Below, piece after piece: positions 16,724-25,136 of a stretch of DNA of 50,240 bases. The stretch spans positions 1-50,240 of the forward strand of contig JACKBM010000051.1 in NCBI GenBank assembly GCA_020634575.1, written 5' to 3'. Each line of letters starts with the position of its first letter. Position 1 is the first letter of the stretch. The translations under genes were made by a program, and so were the position numbers. Under the pieces are notes generated by a model that was not told where the DNA came from, searched no databases, and worked only from the letters and a program-made list of their open reading frames with translations. This DNA comes from Ardenticatenales bacterium (lineage in GTDB: Bacteria; Chloroflexota; Anaerolineae; Promineifilales; Promineifilaceae).

Positions 16724-17632
16724 TCAGACGAGGGGTTGGATTAAGGGTTGGATGGCTTGAGTGCGGGCCTGCGCCTCAGCCAGGGTCTCTGGCTGTAGCG
16801 GGCGCGGTCCAATCTGTTCGATGGTCATCGCCGCACTCACACTGGCCTGGGCCGCCGCCTGGACGAGGCTGCCGCTGCTGACCCAACCTGTCAGAAAGCC
16901 GCCACAGTAGGCGTTGCCGGCGCCGGTGACATCGACCACCTGGGCTGGGGCAGCCGGGACCTGCCAGAACTGGTCCGCCTCGCCGTCATAAACAAGGCTG
17001 CCTTTGGCGCCCTGGCGCAGGTTGATGAAGCGGGGGCCAAAGTGGGCCAGCTCACGGAGCTGATCCTGGATCGGCCGGTCCCCCACCAGATGGCGCAACT
17101 CTGACTCGCCCGGCGAGAAAATCGTGAAGTAGGCCAGACATTGCTGAATGATGCCCAGTTCGGCCGCCGTGATGTCCTCGCCGACAATCGGCTCGGCGCT
17201 GAGCAGGATGCCCGCTTCGTGCAACTGCCGGACGCGGGCCAATTCGCTCTCGCTGCCCCGGCCCAGAAAATGAGCCCAACGAATGTCGGGATCAACCGGC
17301 TCAGCCTGAACAACATCGACCAGCTGGGCGTTCCAATCGCCACGGGTGACACGGGGGATCTGGGTGCGCGTGCCGTCCTTTTCAAAGAGCTGCCAGGCCC
17401 GCGGTGTGGGGCGCTCATTGACGATGAGGCCACGCCCGTCCAGCCCGATTTCGCGCAGCGAACTGGCGTCAAAATCAGGACCGACCGCCGCATAAATGAC
17501 CACATTTTCCTGCCACAGCCGCATGCCGCTGACGGCATAAAGCCCGCCGCCACCCGGCCGGCCCATGGCGCTGCGTCCATCCGGAAAAATGACATCATCG
17601 AGGATGATGCCCCAGCTGGCAAAAAGAGTCAT
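16724..17632 (-). CDS. PfkB-like protein with GAGN in place of GAGD
   Basis: This 302-residue protein is of the ribokinase fold: IILDDVIFPDGR at the N-terminus, a glycine cluster RPGGGGLYAVSGMRLW and the C-terminal VVDVTGAGNAYCGGF. The usual catalytic Asp of GAGD is Asn here. The same change is found in the paralogue at 39706, with which it also shares the glycine-rich N-terminal motif, so it is a subfamily trait and not a random error. Activity could be lost, changed or served by another residue; a carbohydrate-binding or regulatory role is possible. Its start overlaps the SIS gene stop by four bases (ATGA), so the pair is translationally coupled. Confidence 0.82.
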   Translation of the reverse strand: MTLFASWGIILDDVIFPDGRSAMGRPGGGGLYAVSGMRLWQENVVIYAAVGPDFDASSLREIGLDGRGLIVNERPTPRAWQLFEKDGTRTQIPRVTRGDWNAQLVDVVQAEPVDPDIRWAHFLGRGSESELARVRQLHEAGILLSAEPIVGEDITAAELGIIQQCLAYFTIFSPGESELRHLVGDRPIQDQLRELAHFGPRFINLRQGAKGSLVYDGEADQFWQVPAAPAQVVDVTGAGNAYCGGFLTGWVSSGSLVQAAAQASVSAAMTIEQIGPRPLQPETLAEAQARTQAIQPLIQPLV

Positions 17633-18711
17633 CCTGGCACAGATCTGGGTCGCTCGTAACCGGCGGCCACTTTCTGCGCCGCCAGGGCGATGCTGAGTTC
17701 CTGTAAAGGCAATAAAGTGAGCAGCGGGCTGAATGGCTCCGCCACTTCCGGCAGGACCAGCCCATCCGGGCCATCCACCAGGTCGGCCAGCGGCCCGCTG
17801 GTGATGGGTAGCAGCCGGGAGCCCCAGGCGCGGACAACGCGGGCGGTGTCGCGGCAGCGACTCTCGGTTGCCGTCGCGGGGGCAATCAGCACCACCGGGT
17901 CGCCAGCCGCCAACACGCCGATGCGCAGCGCGTGGTTGAACTCCTCAACCGTGAGCGGCATGCCGGCATCCTGCGGCCCTTCCGCCAGCAGCGCTGAGCC
18001 ATTCTGAGCCACTGCCCAGCTGGGACCGCCGCCGACAAAGGTAAACGCCTTGCCCGCCAGAGACGGCACGACCGCCTCCGCCCACTGTTGGCCCTGCGCC
18101 AGCACAGCCGTCATCTGCTCAGGGATGCTCGCCAGGGTCGCCTTAAGCTCGGCGGCTCTGGCCCCATCCAAATGCCCCCGCGCTTCGCCAAAGGCGATGG
18201 CCAGGGCCAGCAGCGTGGTGATGGTTGCCGTGGTGGTCTGGCAGGGCCAGCCAACCTTGGCGCCATGGGGGATGAGGGCAATGGGTGGTTTGGCAACAAA
18301 TGGATTGGTTTCGGCCGGATTGTCGGTCACGCCGATTACCATCGCCTCGCTGGCCAGCGCCCGGTCCAGCGTGTCCCAGGTTGTGGTCGGCCGGCCGCTG
18401 GAGCTGATGACGAAGTGGGCAGTCCGGGCGTCCACGCCGGGCCGGCCGTAGGCAGCATATTCGTACGCCTGCAGCGGCACAAAAACGACGCCGGCGTACT
18501 GCTCCCAGGCCAGCTGTACTGCCTGGGCCGCAAACCAGGAGTCGCCGGAGCCGCTGGCCAGTACCTGGCTAATCTGGCGCGCGGCCATGGCGGCGGCCAG
18601 TTCATTGATCTGTGGACCCAGCTCAGCCAGGACGCGGGCCATGACCTGAGGTTGGGCCGAAACTTCTTGGCGCGTTGCCGAAATCGGCATCATCGCGGTA
18701 TCGTCAGACAA
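17629..18711 (-). CDS. SIS domain sugar isomerase/deglycase-like protein
   Basis: This is the second GlmS-isomerase-like protein of the operon, 360 residues without a glutaminase domain. It has SIS motifs VLASGSGDSWFAAQAVQLAW and FVISSSGRPTTTWDTL in the first half, and FTFVGGGPSWAVAQNGS followed by VEEFNHALRIG in the second; the Glu-rich VEEF region matches the catalytic loop of this family. The start is a TTG at 18711, preceded by GGAGGGATCC. It overlaps the downstream GAGN PfkB-like gene by four bases. Two SIS and two PfkB genes arranged SIS-PfkB-PfkB-SIS suggest a duplicated enzyme pair acting on related phosphosugars. Confidence 0.86.
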   Translation of the reverse strand: MSDDTAMMPISATRQEVSAQPQVMARVLAELGPQINELAAAMAARQISQVLASGSGDSWFAAQAVQLAWEQYAGVVFVPLQAYEYAAYGRPGVDARTAHFVISSSGRPTTTWDTLDRALASEAMVIGVTDNPAETNPFVAKPPIALIPHGAKVGWPCQTTTATITTLLALAIAFGEARGHLDGARAAELKATLASIPEQMTAVLAQGQQWAEAVVPSLAGKAFTFVGGGPSWAVAQNGSALLAEGPQDAGMPLTVEEFNHALRIGVLAAGDPVVLIAPATATESRCRDTARVVRAWGSRLLPITSGPLADLVDGPDGLVLPEVAEPFSPLLTLLPLQELSIALAAQKVAAGYERPRSVPG

Positions 18712-18746
18712 AGGATCCCTCCTGCTCTGTTGAAGGCTATGATGGG

Positions 18747-19691
18747 TTAAGGGTAGGTCGCCAGCGTGTCCAGGAAAAGTTCCCAGAAGCGATCTGCATT
18801 CACGGCCACGGCGACTTCGGCATTGGGCTTGCTGCCATACCGTTCACCGCTGTCGGTTGTGCGCCGCCGATAGTCGCAGACGGTCATGCCGTAGGTGTGC
18901 TCACCCTTGAGTTCGACAGCGACATGCATCTCTTCAAACTCGACGATGTCCTTGTCGATCAGCACGGCCACAGCCAGCGGGTCATGCATGGAACCGCCTG
19001 ACAGCCCATAGAGCTTTTTGAGCCGTTCGCTGTAGAAGTCGAGCATCTGGGCCACGGCGGTCGCGGTGCGGCCGCCCATGCCGCGGATCTTGTCGCGGAT
19101 GTCGGGCGTAGCGGCGACCTGGCGGGTCACATTCAGCCCCAGCATCTTGATGGGGATGCCGCTTTCGTAGACCAGGTGGGCCGCTTCGGCATCAGCCCAG
19201 ATATTAAATTCGGCTGTTGCCGTGACATTGCCTACGGTCGTGGAGCCGCCCATCAGGCTAATGCCACTGATGTGGTCCACCAGGTCCGGATAACGGCGCA
19301 AGGCGGCGCCGACGTTGGAGAAGGGGCCAATGGGCAGCAGATGGAAGTTGTCATGCTGTTTGGCGACGTCATAGATGAAGTCGACGGCATGTTCCGGCCG
19401 GATCGGCACTGTCGGTTCGTGCAGTTCGGGGCCATCCAGCCCGGTTTTGCCATGAATTTCGGGGGCGTGTTCGGCGTTGCGCAGGATCGGCCGGTCCATT
19501 CCGGCGGCAATCGGGATATCGGTGATCTCGGCGAGTTCAACGGTAAAGCGGGCATTTTTGGTGGTCAGCGGTAGGCTGACATTACCGTGGACGGTCGTAA
19601 TGCCTTTCAGATCCAGGGTGCGGGCGCCCAGAAGTATTGCCATGACATCGTCATGGCCAGGGTCACAATCGATAATCGCGGGAATGCCCAT
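18747..19691 (-). CDS. Inosine/uridine-preferring nucleoside hydrolase family protein
   Basis: This is a 314-residue N-glycoside hydrolase of the IUNH family. The Ca-binding signature is IIDCDPGHDDVMA at residues 6-18, a strand ISLMGGST follows in the middle, and the C-terminal SMHDPLAVAVLI supplies the active-site His and the last Ca-ligand Asp. The enzymes split ribonucleosides into base and ribose. Base preference cannot be read from sequence. It starts directly after the stop codon of the previous hydrolase gene (GGAGGCCTAAATG), so both are made together. Upstream lie ABC importer genes and downstream SIS/PfkB genes, pointing to catabolic use. Confidence 0.92.
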   Translation of the reverse strand: MGIPAIIDCDPGHDDVMAILLGARTLDLKGITTVHGNVSLPLTTKNARFTVELAEITDIPIAAGMDRPILRNAEHAPEIHGKTGLDGPELHEPTVPIRPEHAVDFIYDVAKQHDNFHLLPIGPFSNVGAALRRYPDLVDHISGISLMGGSTTVGNVTATAEFNIWADAEAAHLVYESGIPIKMLGLNVTRQVAATPDIRDKIRGMGGRTATAVAQMLDFYSERLKKLYGLSGGSMHDPLAVAVLIDKDIVEFEEMHVAVELKGEHTYGMTVCDYRRRTTDSGERYGSKPNAEVAVAVNADRFWELFLDTLATYP

Positions 19692-20645
19692 TTAGGCCTC
19701 CATTAAGCGTTGTTGGTAAAGGTTCAGGAAACGTTCGTGGTCGACGTCGACGCAGACATGGACGTTGGGCTCTTCGGCCGGGTTCAGCCGCCAATCGGCC
19801 GTCGTGTGGCCAAAATTCACCGGACTGGCCGTCTCCACATGGACATAAAGATGGCGCGTGGTGAACAGGCTCGGGTCGATCACATAGGCCAGGGCGGATG
19901 AGTCATGGACATAAAGGCCATCCAGCCCGGTGGACTGCTTGTAGAAGCCCATGTAGTGCGGCAGGATCTGGCCGATAAAGTCGGTGTACTTGTTGCCGGC
20001 CGATTTCAGATGTTCCACGTAGGCCGGCGTCATGATCGACATCCGGGTCACATCCAGCCCGACCATCGTCACTTTCCAGGGCGCTTCAAAGACAATTTTG
20101 GCCGCTTCGGGATCATTGCGGATATTGGCTTCGGCGGTGGCTGAGGCGTTGCCTTGTGCATTGGCGGCGCCGCCCATCAGCACAACTTCTTTGACGTTTT
20201 CGGCGATCTTTGGTTCCAGCATGACGGCCAGAGCAATGTTCGTTAACGGGCCCAGCGGGACCAGGGTGATTTCACCGGGTGAAGCCATGACCGTATCGAC
20301 AATAAACTGGGCGGCGCGCCGGGGATCTGTGGTTCCCTTGGGGGCCGGGAAGTCAACATTGCCCAGCCCATTGCGCCCATGCACCATCCAGCCCATGCCC
20401 TTGAAGGGGCGGAGCAGGGGGGTTTCGGCGCCGCGAGCGACGGGGACATCCGGCCGTCCGGCCAGCTCTACCAGCCGCAGGGCGTTAGCGGTTGTGATTT
20501 CACTACCACCATTGCCAAAAATAGTTGTCAGACCGACGATTTCAACTTCGGGCGAACAGAAAGCAAACAGAATCGCCATCGAATCATCAACACCAGGATC
20601 GGTGTCGATGATGATGCGCTGCGGGACAGGAGAAGATGAAGACAT
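19692..20645 (-). CDS. Inosine/uridine-preferring nucleoside hydrolase family protein
   Basis: This 317-residue enzyme of the same family as its neighbour has the signature IIDTDPGVDDSMAILFAF, the central VLMGGAANAQGN and the C-terminal YVHDSSALAYVI with the active-site His and Ca-binding Asp. I place the start at ATG 20645, with AAGG nine bases upstream; the frame from TTG 20672 would run into the hairpin at 20671-20710. It is the first enzyme gene after the ABC permeases, separated from them by that hairpin. The two adjacent hydrolases differ clearly in sequence, so they probably handle different nucleosides or N-glycosides. Confidence 0.92.
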   Translation of the reverse strand: MSSSSPVPQRIIIDTDPGVDDSMAILFAFCSPEVEIVGLTTIFGNGGSEITTANALRLVELAGRPDVPVARGAETPLLRPFKGMGWMVHGRNGLGNVDFPAPKGTTDPRRAAQFIVDTVMASPGEITLVPLGPLTNIALAVMLEPKIAENVKEVVLMGGAANAQGNASATAEANIRNDPEAAKIVFEAPWKVTMVGLDVTRMSIMTPAYVEHLKSAGNKYTDFIGQILPHYMGFYKQSTGLDGLYVHDSSALAYVIDPSLFTTRHLYVHVETASPVNFGHTTADWRLNPAEEPNVHVCVDVDHERFLNLYQQRLMEA

Positions 20646-20670
20646 GAAGTGTACCTTGGCTATAAAACTC

Positions 20671-20710
20671 AAACCGTTCTTGCTGATTCAAGGATCGGCA
20701 AGAACGGTTT
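20671..20710 (-). terminator. Intra-operon hairpin between permease and hydrolase genes
   Basis: AAACCGTTCTTGC and GCAAGAACGGTTT form a perfect 13-base-pair stem that continues as a TGAT/ATCG stem to a six-base loop. On the minus strand GAGTTTTATAG follows, a weak U-rich tail. It lies between the permease stop (20739) and the hydrolase start (20645) and may be a partial terminator or an mRNA end-protecting structure. Confidence 0.65.
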
Positions 20711-20738
20711 ATATTGAAAATAACAGAACGGGGACCGT

Positions 20739-21689
20739 TTAGCCTTTAACGCCGGTTTGAGCAACACCCTCAGTGTAATATTTTTGCAGCATTACGAAGA
20801 GGATGATAACGGGCACCGAGGCCATGGCTGCCCCGGCAAACCGGCGCCCCCAATAGGTCGTTCGCTGCGTCTGTGTCAACGCTAGTGTGACCTGGATAAC
20901 CTGGATGTTTTTGTCGCTAACGGCGATCAAGGGCCAGAGGAAGAGATTCCAGATGAACTGGAACTCCAGGAGCGACATCGTAATCAGGCCGGGAATGGAC
21001 AGCGGCATAATGACGTGGCGTAGAATCTGAACGTAGTTTGCGCCGTCAACAATGGCCGCCTCATCCAAATCGATTGGGATTTCCCGGAAAAACTGAATCA
21101 AGGCAAAGATGACAAACGGGCTGGCAAACCAGGGCAAGATCATCGCCCAGTACGTGTTACCAAAGCCCAGTTGTTTCACCACAATGAAAAGCGGCACCAG
21201 CGTGACCTGGATTGGTACAAACAGCGTCGCAATCACATACAGGAGGATGACGTTTTTCTTCGGGAACGGCAGGCGCGAGAAGAAGAAAGCCGCCAGCGTA
21301 TTGAAGATCAGGCTGGCTACCACTACCGCAGCCGAAACGACAAAAGAGTTCCACAAACTTCTCTGGAACTGCAAACCTTCGCGGGCGCCAACTTCGTTCA
21401 GGCCCATGACGGTCTGATAATGTTCCAGGGTCCATTCACCGGATCTGGGCAGAAAGGTGTTAATAGTCAGTGGGAAGAGATTGGCCAGAATTTCACTTTC
21501 TTGCCGAAAGCTGGCCAATACGGTCCAGATGAACGGAGTCAGGAAAACGATGACGAGGAACAGATAACCTAGCCAGCGGATGATATCCCAAAGCCGGATT
21601 GAGAAGAATTTCTTGGCAAATGCAGCTGTCAGTGTGACAGGTGGTGCCGCTTCATATTGGCTTTCGCGGGTGCTTTGTGTTGTAGCCAT
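20739..21689 (-). CDS. ABC sugar-type importer permease (MalG/UgpE-like)
   Basis: This is a 316-residue inner-membrane permease with six likely transmembrane helices after a ~35-residue cytoplasmic N-terminus. The conserved EAA loop that docks the ATPase reads DEAAIVDGANYVQILRHVIM. The C-terminus (YYTEGVAQTGVKG) is typical of MalG/UgpE/LacG proteins of carbohydrate importers (CUT1 group). Together with the permease starting at 22619 it forms the channel for the binding protein at 22782-24221. No ATP-binding subunit gene is in the operon; CUT1 systems often share one encoded elsewhere (MsmK/MsmX type). AGGAG lies six bases before the ATG. Confidence 0.93.
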   Translation of the reverse strand: MATTQSTRESQYEAAPPVTLTAAFAKKFFSIRLWDIIRWLGYLFLVIVFLTPFIWTVLASFRQESEILANLFPLTINTFLPRSGEWTLEHYQTVMGLNEVGAREGLQFQRSLWNSFVVSAAVVVASLIFNTLAAFFFSRLPFPKKNVILLYVIATLFVPIQVTLVPLFIVVKQLGFGNTYWAMILPWFASPFVIFALIQFFREIPIDLDEAAIVDGANYVQILRHVIMPLSIPGLITMSLLEFQFIWNLFLWPLIAVSDKNIQVIQVTLALTQTQRTTYWGRRFAGAAMASVPVIILFVMLQKYYTEGVAQTGVKG

Positions 21690-21698
21690 ATCCGACTC

Positions 21699-22619
21699 CT
21701 AATAGTCCGTATTCAAAAGCTTCATCTGTCCAAAACTGATTATCAGCAAGATGATCAGGGTTACCATCGACAAAGCGCTGGCATAGCCCATGTCCTGGAA
21801 CAGGAACCCCTGCTGATAAATGTAATAGACGATGACATTGGTGGATTCCAGCGGACCGCCTTTGGTCATTTGGAAGACGGGGGCGAACAGCTGGAAAGAG
21901 AAGGCAACCTGTGTGACCAGCACAAACATCAGGACCGGCCGCAGCAAGGGCATGGTGACATTCCAGAACCGCTGCCAGGTACTGGCGCCATCAACGGTGG
22001 CTGCCTCGTAGTAAACACCTGGAATGCCTTTAAGGCCTGCCATTAAGATGATCATACTGAAGCCAACGTCCTTCCAGATCATCATCGCGCTCAACGTCGG
22101 CAAAGCTCGCGTCTCACTGGAAATGAAGCGCACTTTGGGTAACCCCACTGAGACCAGGATACTCTGGAACAACCCCTGTTCCGAATGCAGCATCAAGGCC
22201 CAGATGATGGAGACTACGATAATCGAGGTCACCATCGGCGCCATGATGGCTGAACGCACAATTGAAGATCCAATGGATTGTTTGGACAGGAAGATAGCCA
22301 AAAGCAGGGCCAGCGCAACCTGAAGCGGTATTTTGAGCAAAACAAAGATGAAGGTGACTTTCAACGAGTTCCAGAAGGAATCATCACCGAACATACGAAT
22401 GTAATGATCCAGGCCGACGAAACCCCGATAACCGCCCAACAGACTGTAATTATGCAGACTGGAGTAGGCCGCTGACCCAATGGGATAGTAGCGGAAGAGC
22501 GTGAAGTTAATCAGAGCAGGCAATACAAACAGGAATGCGATGATGTAATTGCGGCGGCGCCAGGTAAAAAAGCGACTAAAAGAAGAGCCTTGCGTTTGAA
22601 TGGGTGCCGTTGTCGTCAT
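21699..22619 (-). CDS. ABC sugar-type importer permease (MalF/UgpA-like)
   Basis: This is a 306-residue permease with six likely membrane helices, the first near residues 28-48 (YIIAFLFVLPALINFTLF). The EAA loop reads YEAATVDGASTWQRFWNVTM, as in UgpA/MalF-type partners of the MalG-like protein, whose gene follows after nine bases. The product therefore pairs with that protein as a heterodimer. A 162-base gap with a strong hairpin separates it from the binding protein gene upstream. Only a weak AGAG precedes the start codon. Confidence 0.93.
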   Translation of the reverse strand: MTTTAPIQTQGSSFSRFFTWRRRNYIIAFLFVLPALINFTLFRYYPIGSAAYSSLHNYSLLGGYRGFVGLDHYIRMFGDDSFWNSLKVTFIFVLLKIPLQVALALLLAIFLSKQSIGSSIVRSAIMAPMVTSIIVVSIIWALMLHSEQGLFQSILVSVGLPKVRFISSETRALPTLSAMMIWKDVGFSMIILMAGLKGIPGVYYEAATVDGASTWQRFWNVTMPLLRPVLMFVLVTQVAFSFQLFAPVFQMTKGGPLESTNVIVYYIYQQGFLFQDMGYASALSMVTLIILLIISFGQMKLLNTDY

Positions 22620-22730
22620 AATCTTATACTCTTGATAACTTGCTAAACACTCCTGCGAAGATAGGCCTCAACAGGGAAAACCTGCTTTCGCAGAAGTGCT
22701 TATGAAAAGGGGACAGTGAGAAAAGAGAAA

Positions 22731-22762
22731 GGCAAGGTTGAGAGTTGCCCCTCAACCTTGCC
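22731..22762 (-). terminator. Hairpin after the binding-protein gene (partial terminator)
   Basis: GGCAAGGTTGAG and CTCAACCTTGCC form a 12-base-pair stem, 13 with the flanking A/T pair, around an eight-base loop. On the minus strand it is followed by TTTCTCTTTTC. It stands 20 bases after the binding-protein stop codon and before the permease genes. A second small hairpin with a GAAA tetraloop lies at 22682-22693, followed by GTTTTCCC. Confidence 0.75.
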
Positions 22763-22781
22763 TGATAATTTTAGAACGTGA

Positions 22782-24221
22782 TTACTCGTTCCAGCCTGAG
22801 TACTTGGCGCAGGCATTATCCATATCCTGAGCAGCCTGCTCTACGCGAGCGGCCACATCAAGATCTTCAGCTGACTGCAAGTCCTGCAGCAGCACAGCAG
22901 CGATCTGCTGATACTCCGTGTAGCACGGGGTCTGAATGCGCGGTACGCCGATTTCCTGCAGACCCTGGGCAAACAGTTCCTGCGGATACTCGTTGTATTC
23001 TGGCAGTTCATTCAACAGGTCGAAGCGGGCCGGCAGCTGGCGAACGTTGTCGTACCAGATTTTGGCGCCGATTGGGCCGGTGATGAATTTCACCAAAGCA
23101 GCAGCCACATCTTGATGCTCGGAGTTCGGGGAAACACCGTAGTGCCAGGAACCAGTGTGACAGAGCTCAGCACCGCCTTCCATGTACGGGATACCGGTCA
23201 CGCCGTAGTTGAAGTCCCCGTCCGGATAGAGACGGTTGATCGTACCGATGGCATTGTCCGGGTGAATCACGAAAGCGCTTTGCTTGGTGAAGAAGATGTC
23301 CGGGATGGACTCAATCGGAGTCACGGCACGGTCGCCGAAGTGCATGTCACGATACGCCTGGTAGCCGGAAATGGCTTCGGGGGTATCCAGGTAACCAGTA
23401 AAGGTGATGCCGTCGGGGCCTACACCTTCATAGGTCGGGGAACCAACTTCGCCCGCACTGCGGCGGATGATGCCCTGCTCGTAGTCGCCGGTCCAGGTGC
23501 CCTGACCCCAACGCACACCCCAAACCTCTGGTGTACCATCACCATCTTCGTCGGTTTGTGTGGCTTCCCAGGCGTCCCAGGCTTCCTGAATCGTCCAGCC
23601 ACGCAGTTCTTGCGGCGGCTGCACACCAGCGGCATCCGTCATGTCTGAGTTGTAGAACATGAGGGAGCAGCTCTGCATGATGGCCGGGGACATAAAGGTA
23701 CCGAGGTAGGAACCTTCCTCGATGGTCTGCGGCAAGAAGGCATCTTTTTCTTCCTGGGTGAAATATTCATCCAGGGAGATGATGACTTCGTTATAGGAGT
23801 AATGCTTGATGTCCGGGCCGTCTGCCTGGAACAGGTCGAAGTCCGCGCCGGAGGCGACGGAGGTTTCGATCTTGGGGAACAGCTCAGCAAAAGGCGTTAC
23901 ATCCAGGTCGACCTGGACATTCGCATATTGCGGTTCAGCTTCCCGCCAGGCGTCAAAGATCTCATTGTAGGTAACAGCATCTTCTGGGGCGCAGCAGATG
24001 ACGAACTTCAGCGTGAGCTCCATCGCTTCATCACCCGTGTCACCAGCGGTGTCACCTTCATCGCCAGAGGTGTCGCCCTCATCGCCAGAGGTGTCACCCG
24101 AGGTATCGCCTTCATCAGCACCTTCTTCGCCTTCATCACCGCCGCCACAGGCGACGATGGCAGTGGCCAGAATCAAAGAAAGCAATACCATGATTAACCA
24201 ACGATATTTCTGCAGTTTCAT
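22782..24221 (-). CDS. ABC importer substrate-binding lipoprotein (carbohydrate type, family 1)
   Basis: This is a 479-residue extracytoplasmic lipoprotein: signal sequence MKLQKYRWLIMVLLSLILAT ends at lipobox IVAC. A highly acidic, repetitive linker of GDTSGDE units (about 45 residues) tethers the ligand-binding domain. The mature domain has the length and features of CUT1 binding proteins (FDLFQADGPDIKHY, LYPDGDFNYGVTGIPY, the C-terminal AAALVKFITGP). The ligand cannot be read from sequence; the operon suggests a sugar, nucleoside or glycosylamine. GGAGGAGAGAA precedes the ATG at 24221. It is the first gene of the operon and is followed by a strong hairpin, which would favour its higher expression. 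Confidence 0.92.
   Translation of the reverse strand: MKLQKYRWLIMVLLSLILATAIVACGGGDEGEEGADEGDTSGDTSGDEGDTSGDEGDTAGDTGDEAMELTLKFVICCAPEDAVTYNEIFDAWREAEPQYANVQVDLDVTPFAELFPKIETSVASGADFDLFQADGPDIKHYSYNEVIISLDEYFTQEEKDAFLPQTIEEGSYLGTFMSPAIMQSCSLMFYNSDMTDAAGVQPPQELRGWTIQEAWDAWEATQTDEDGDGTPEVWGVRWGQGTWTGDYEQGIIRRSAGEVGSPTYEGVGPDGITFTGYLDTPEAISGYQAYRDMHFGDRAVTPIESIPDIFFTKQSAFVIHPDNAIGTINRLYPDGDFNYGVTGIPYMEGGAELCHTGSWHYGVSPNSEHQDVAAALVKFITGPIGAKIWYDNVRQLPARFDLLNELPEYNEYPQELFAQGLQEIGVPRIQTPCYTEYQQIAAVLLQDLQSAEDLDVAARVEQAAQDMDNACAKYSGWNE
24031..24140 (-). repeat. Tandem repeat encoding the acidic GDTSGDE linker
   Basis: Within the binding-protein gene, related units of 12-21 bases (TCATCGCCAGAGGTGTC and variants) repeat several times. 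They encode Gly-Asp-Thr-Ser-Gly-Asp-Glu units between the lipidated Cys and the ligand-binding domain. Copy number probably varies between strains. Confidence 0.8.
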
Positions 24222-24439
24222 TCTAAATTCTCTCCTCCGAATGTACGGCAATATCACAGGAATAATTGGGAAGTTTCGGTAAAACTGTGTAACTCGAAAT
24301 AGAAAACCTCCTTAGATCAAACGGTGCATATTGTCCGATAGACTCAGCAATGTTAGGGATCTTGTCATAAATAGAGGGTTCACGTTCGGTCGGCGTCCAT
24401 CTATTTAATTGTGGGTAAACAATTACAGCGAGCCAGGTG

Positions 24440-24847
24440 CTAACCCGCTATCAACTTGACCAGTACACGCCGTTGGCGTGGACCGTCGAAGTCGTACAAG
24501 AAAATTCCCTGGGAGTGACCCAGAAGAAGTTTTCCGTCTTCGAAAAATACAGTTTCGCTATTGCCAATTAGGGTTGCTTTGATATGCCCGGCGGCGTCGG
24601 CTGGGGTATCAAAAACATGTTCAAAATCGGTGCGCGTGGGGACAAGACGGCGGACATCGCGGAGGATGTCATTGCCGGTGGCCGGATCAAGATAACTATT
24701 GATCGTGATCGCAGCCGTCGTGTGAGGGACGACCAGGAAACAGACACCACTCTCCAGACCACTGGCAGCAATCACTTGCTGGACCTGGTCTGTGATGAGT
24801 GTGAGGCTATCACCCTTACTACTTTCGACAGATATTGCTTCGTGCAT
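24440..24847 (-). CDS. yjbQ: YjbQ/UPF0047 family protein
   Basis: This 135-residue protein is full length for the YjbQ family. It has the conserved VPHTTAAITINSYLDPATGND (the His and Asp that line the proposed active site), DAAGHIKATLIGNSETVFFE and the C-terminal LLLGHSQGIFLYDFDGPR. Members from other bacteria show weak thiamine-phosphate synthase activity; the true function is not settled. It is a single gene. The ATG at 24847 has only a weak AGGCAAAG upstream. It is separated by 218 bases from the ABC operon transcribed in the same direction downstream. Confidence 0.9.
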   Translation of the reverse strand: MHEAISVESSKGDSLTLITDQVQQVIAASGLESGVCFLVVPHTTAAITINSYLDPATGNDILRDVRRLVPTRTDFEHVFDTPADAAGHIKATLIGNSETVFFEDGKLLLGHSQGIFLYDFDGPRQRRVLVKLIAG

Positions 24848-25120
24848 ATGGCTACTTTGCCTAACCCTCTGGTTATCAGTTGTATCACGAAAAAGTCAAC
24901 TAAATGTACATGGCCCCACATGGGGGTAATCAACGATCAATGTTATCAGAACAGGCCAATCTGTCAATCAAGCATACGTAACGGTCCTCTCTGTGAGGAT
25001 TTTGGTGAGATGTGCATATTTTTGTGTAGATTTCTGCTGGCATTGTCTGTTTTGGGGCCGAAAAAAGTGCGCTGGGTGTGAGACCGGCCGGTTCCACTCG
25101 CAAGGCACAACTATCTGACT

Positions 25121-25130
25121 GTGATAAAAT
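25121..25130 (+). promoter_or_regulatory. Candidate extended -10 box of a leaderless transcript
   Basis: GTGATAAAAT ends six bases before the ATG at 25137. TAAAAT matches five of six -10 positions. No ribosome binding site is seen before the start codon, so transcription could begin at or next to it. The -35 region is poor, hence low confidence. Confidence 0.35.
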
Positions 25131-25136
25131 CAGCCG

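Noticed and set aside
24302..24317. Strong CTAAGGAGGTTTTC ribosome-binding-like sequence on the minus strand, about 80 bases before the binding-protein start
   Set aside because: No start codon lies at a usable distance, so it is not taken as a gene start; it may only be chance or leader structure.
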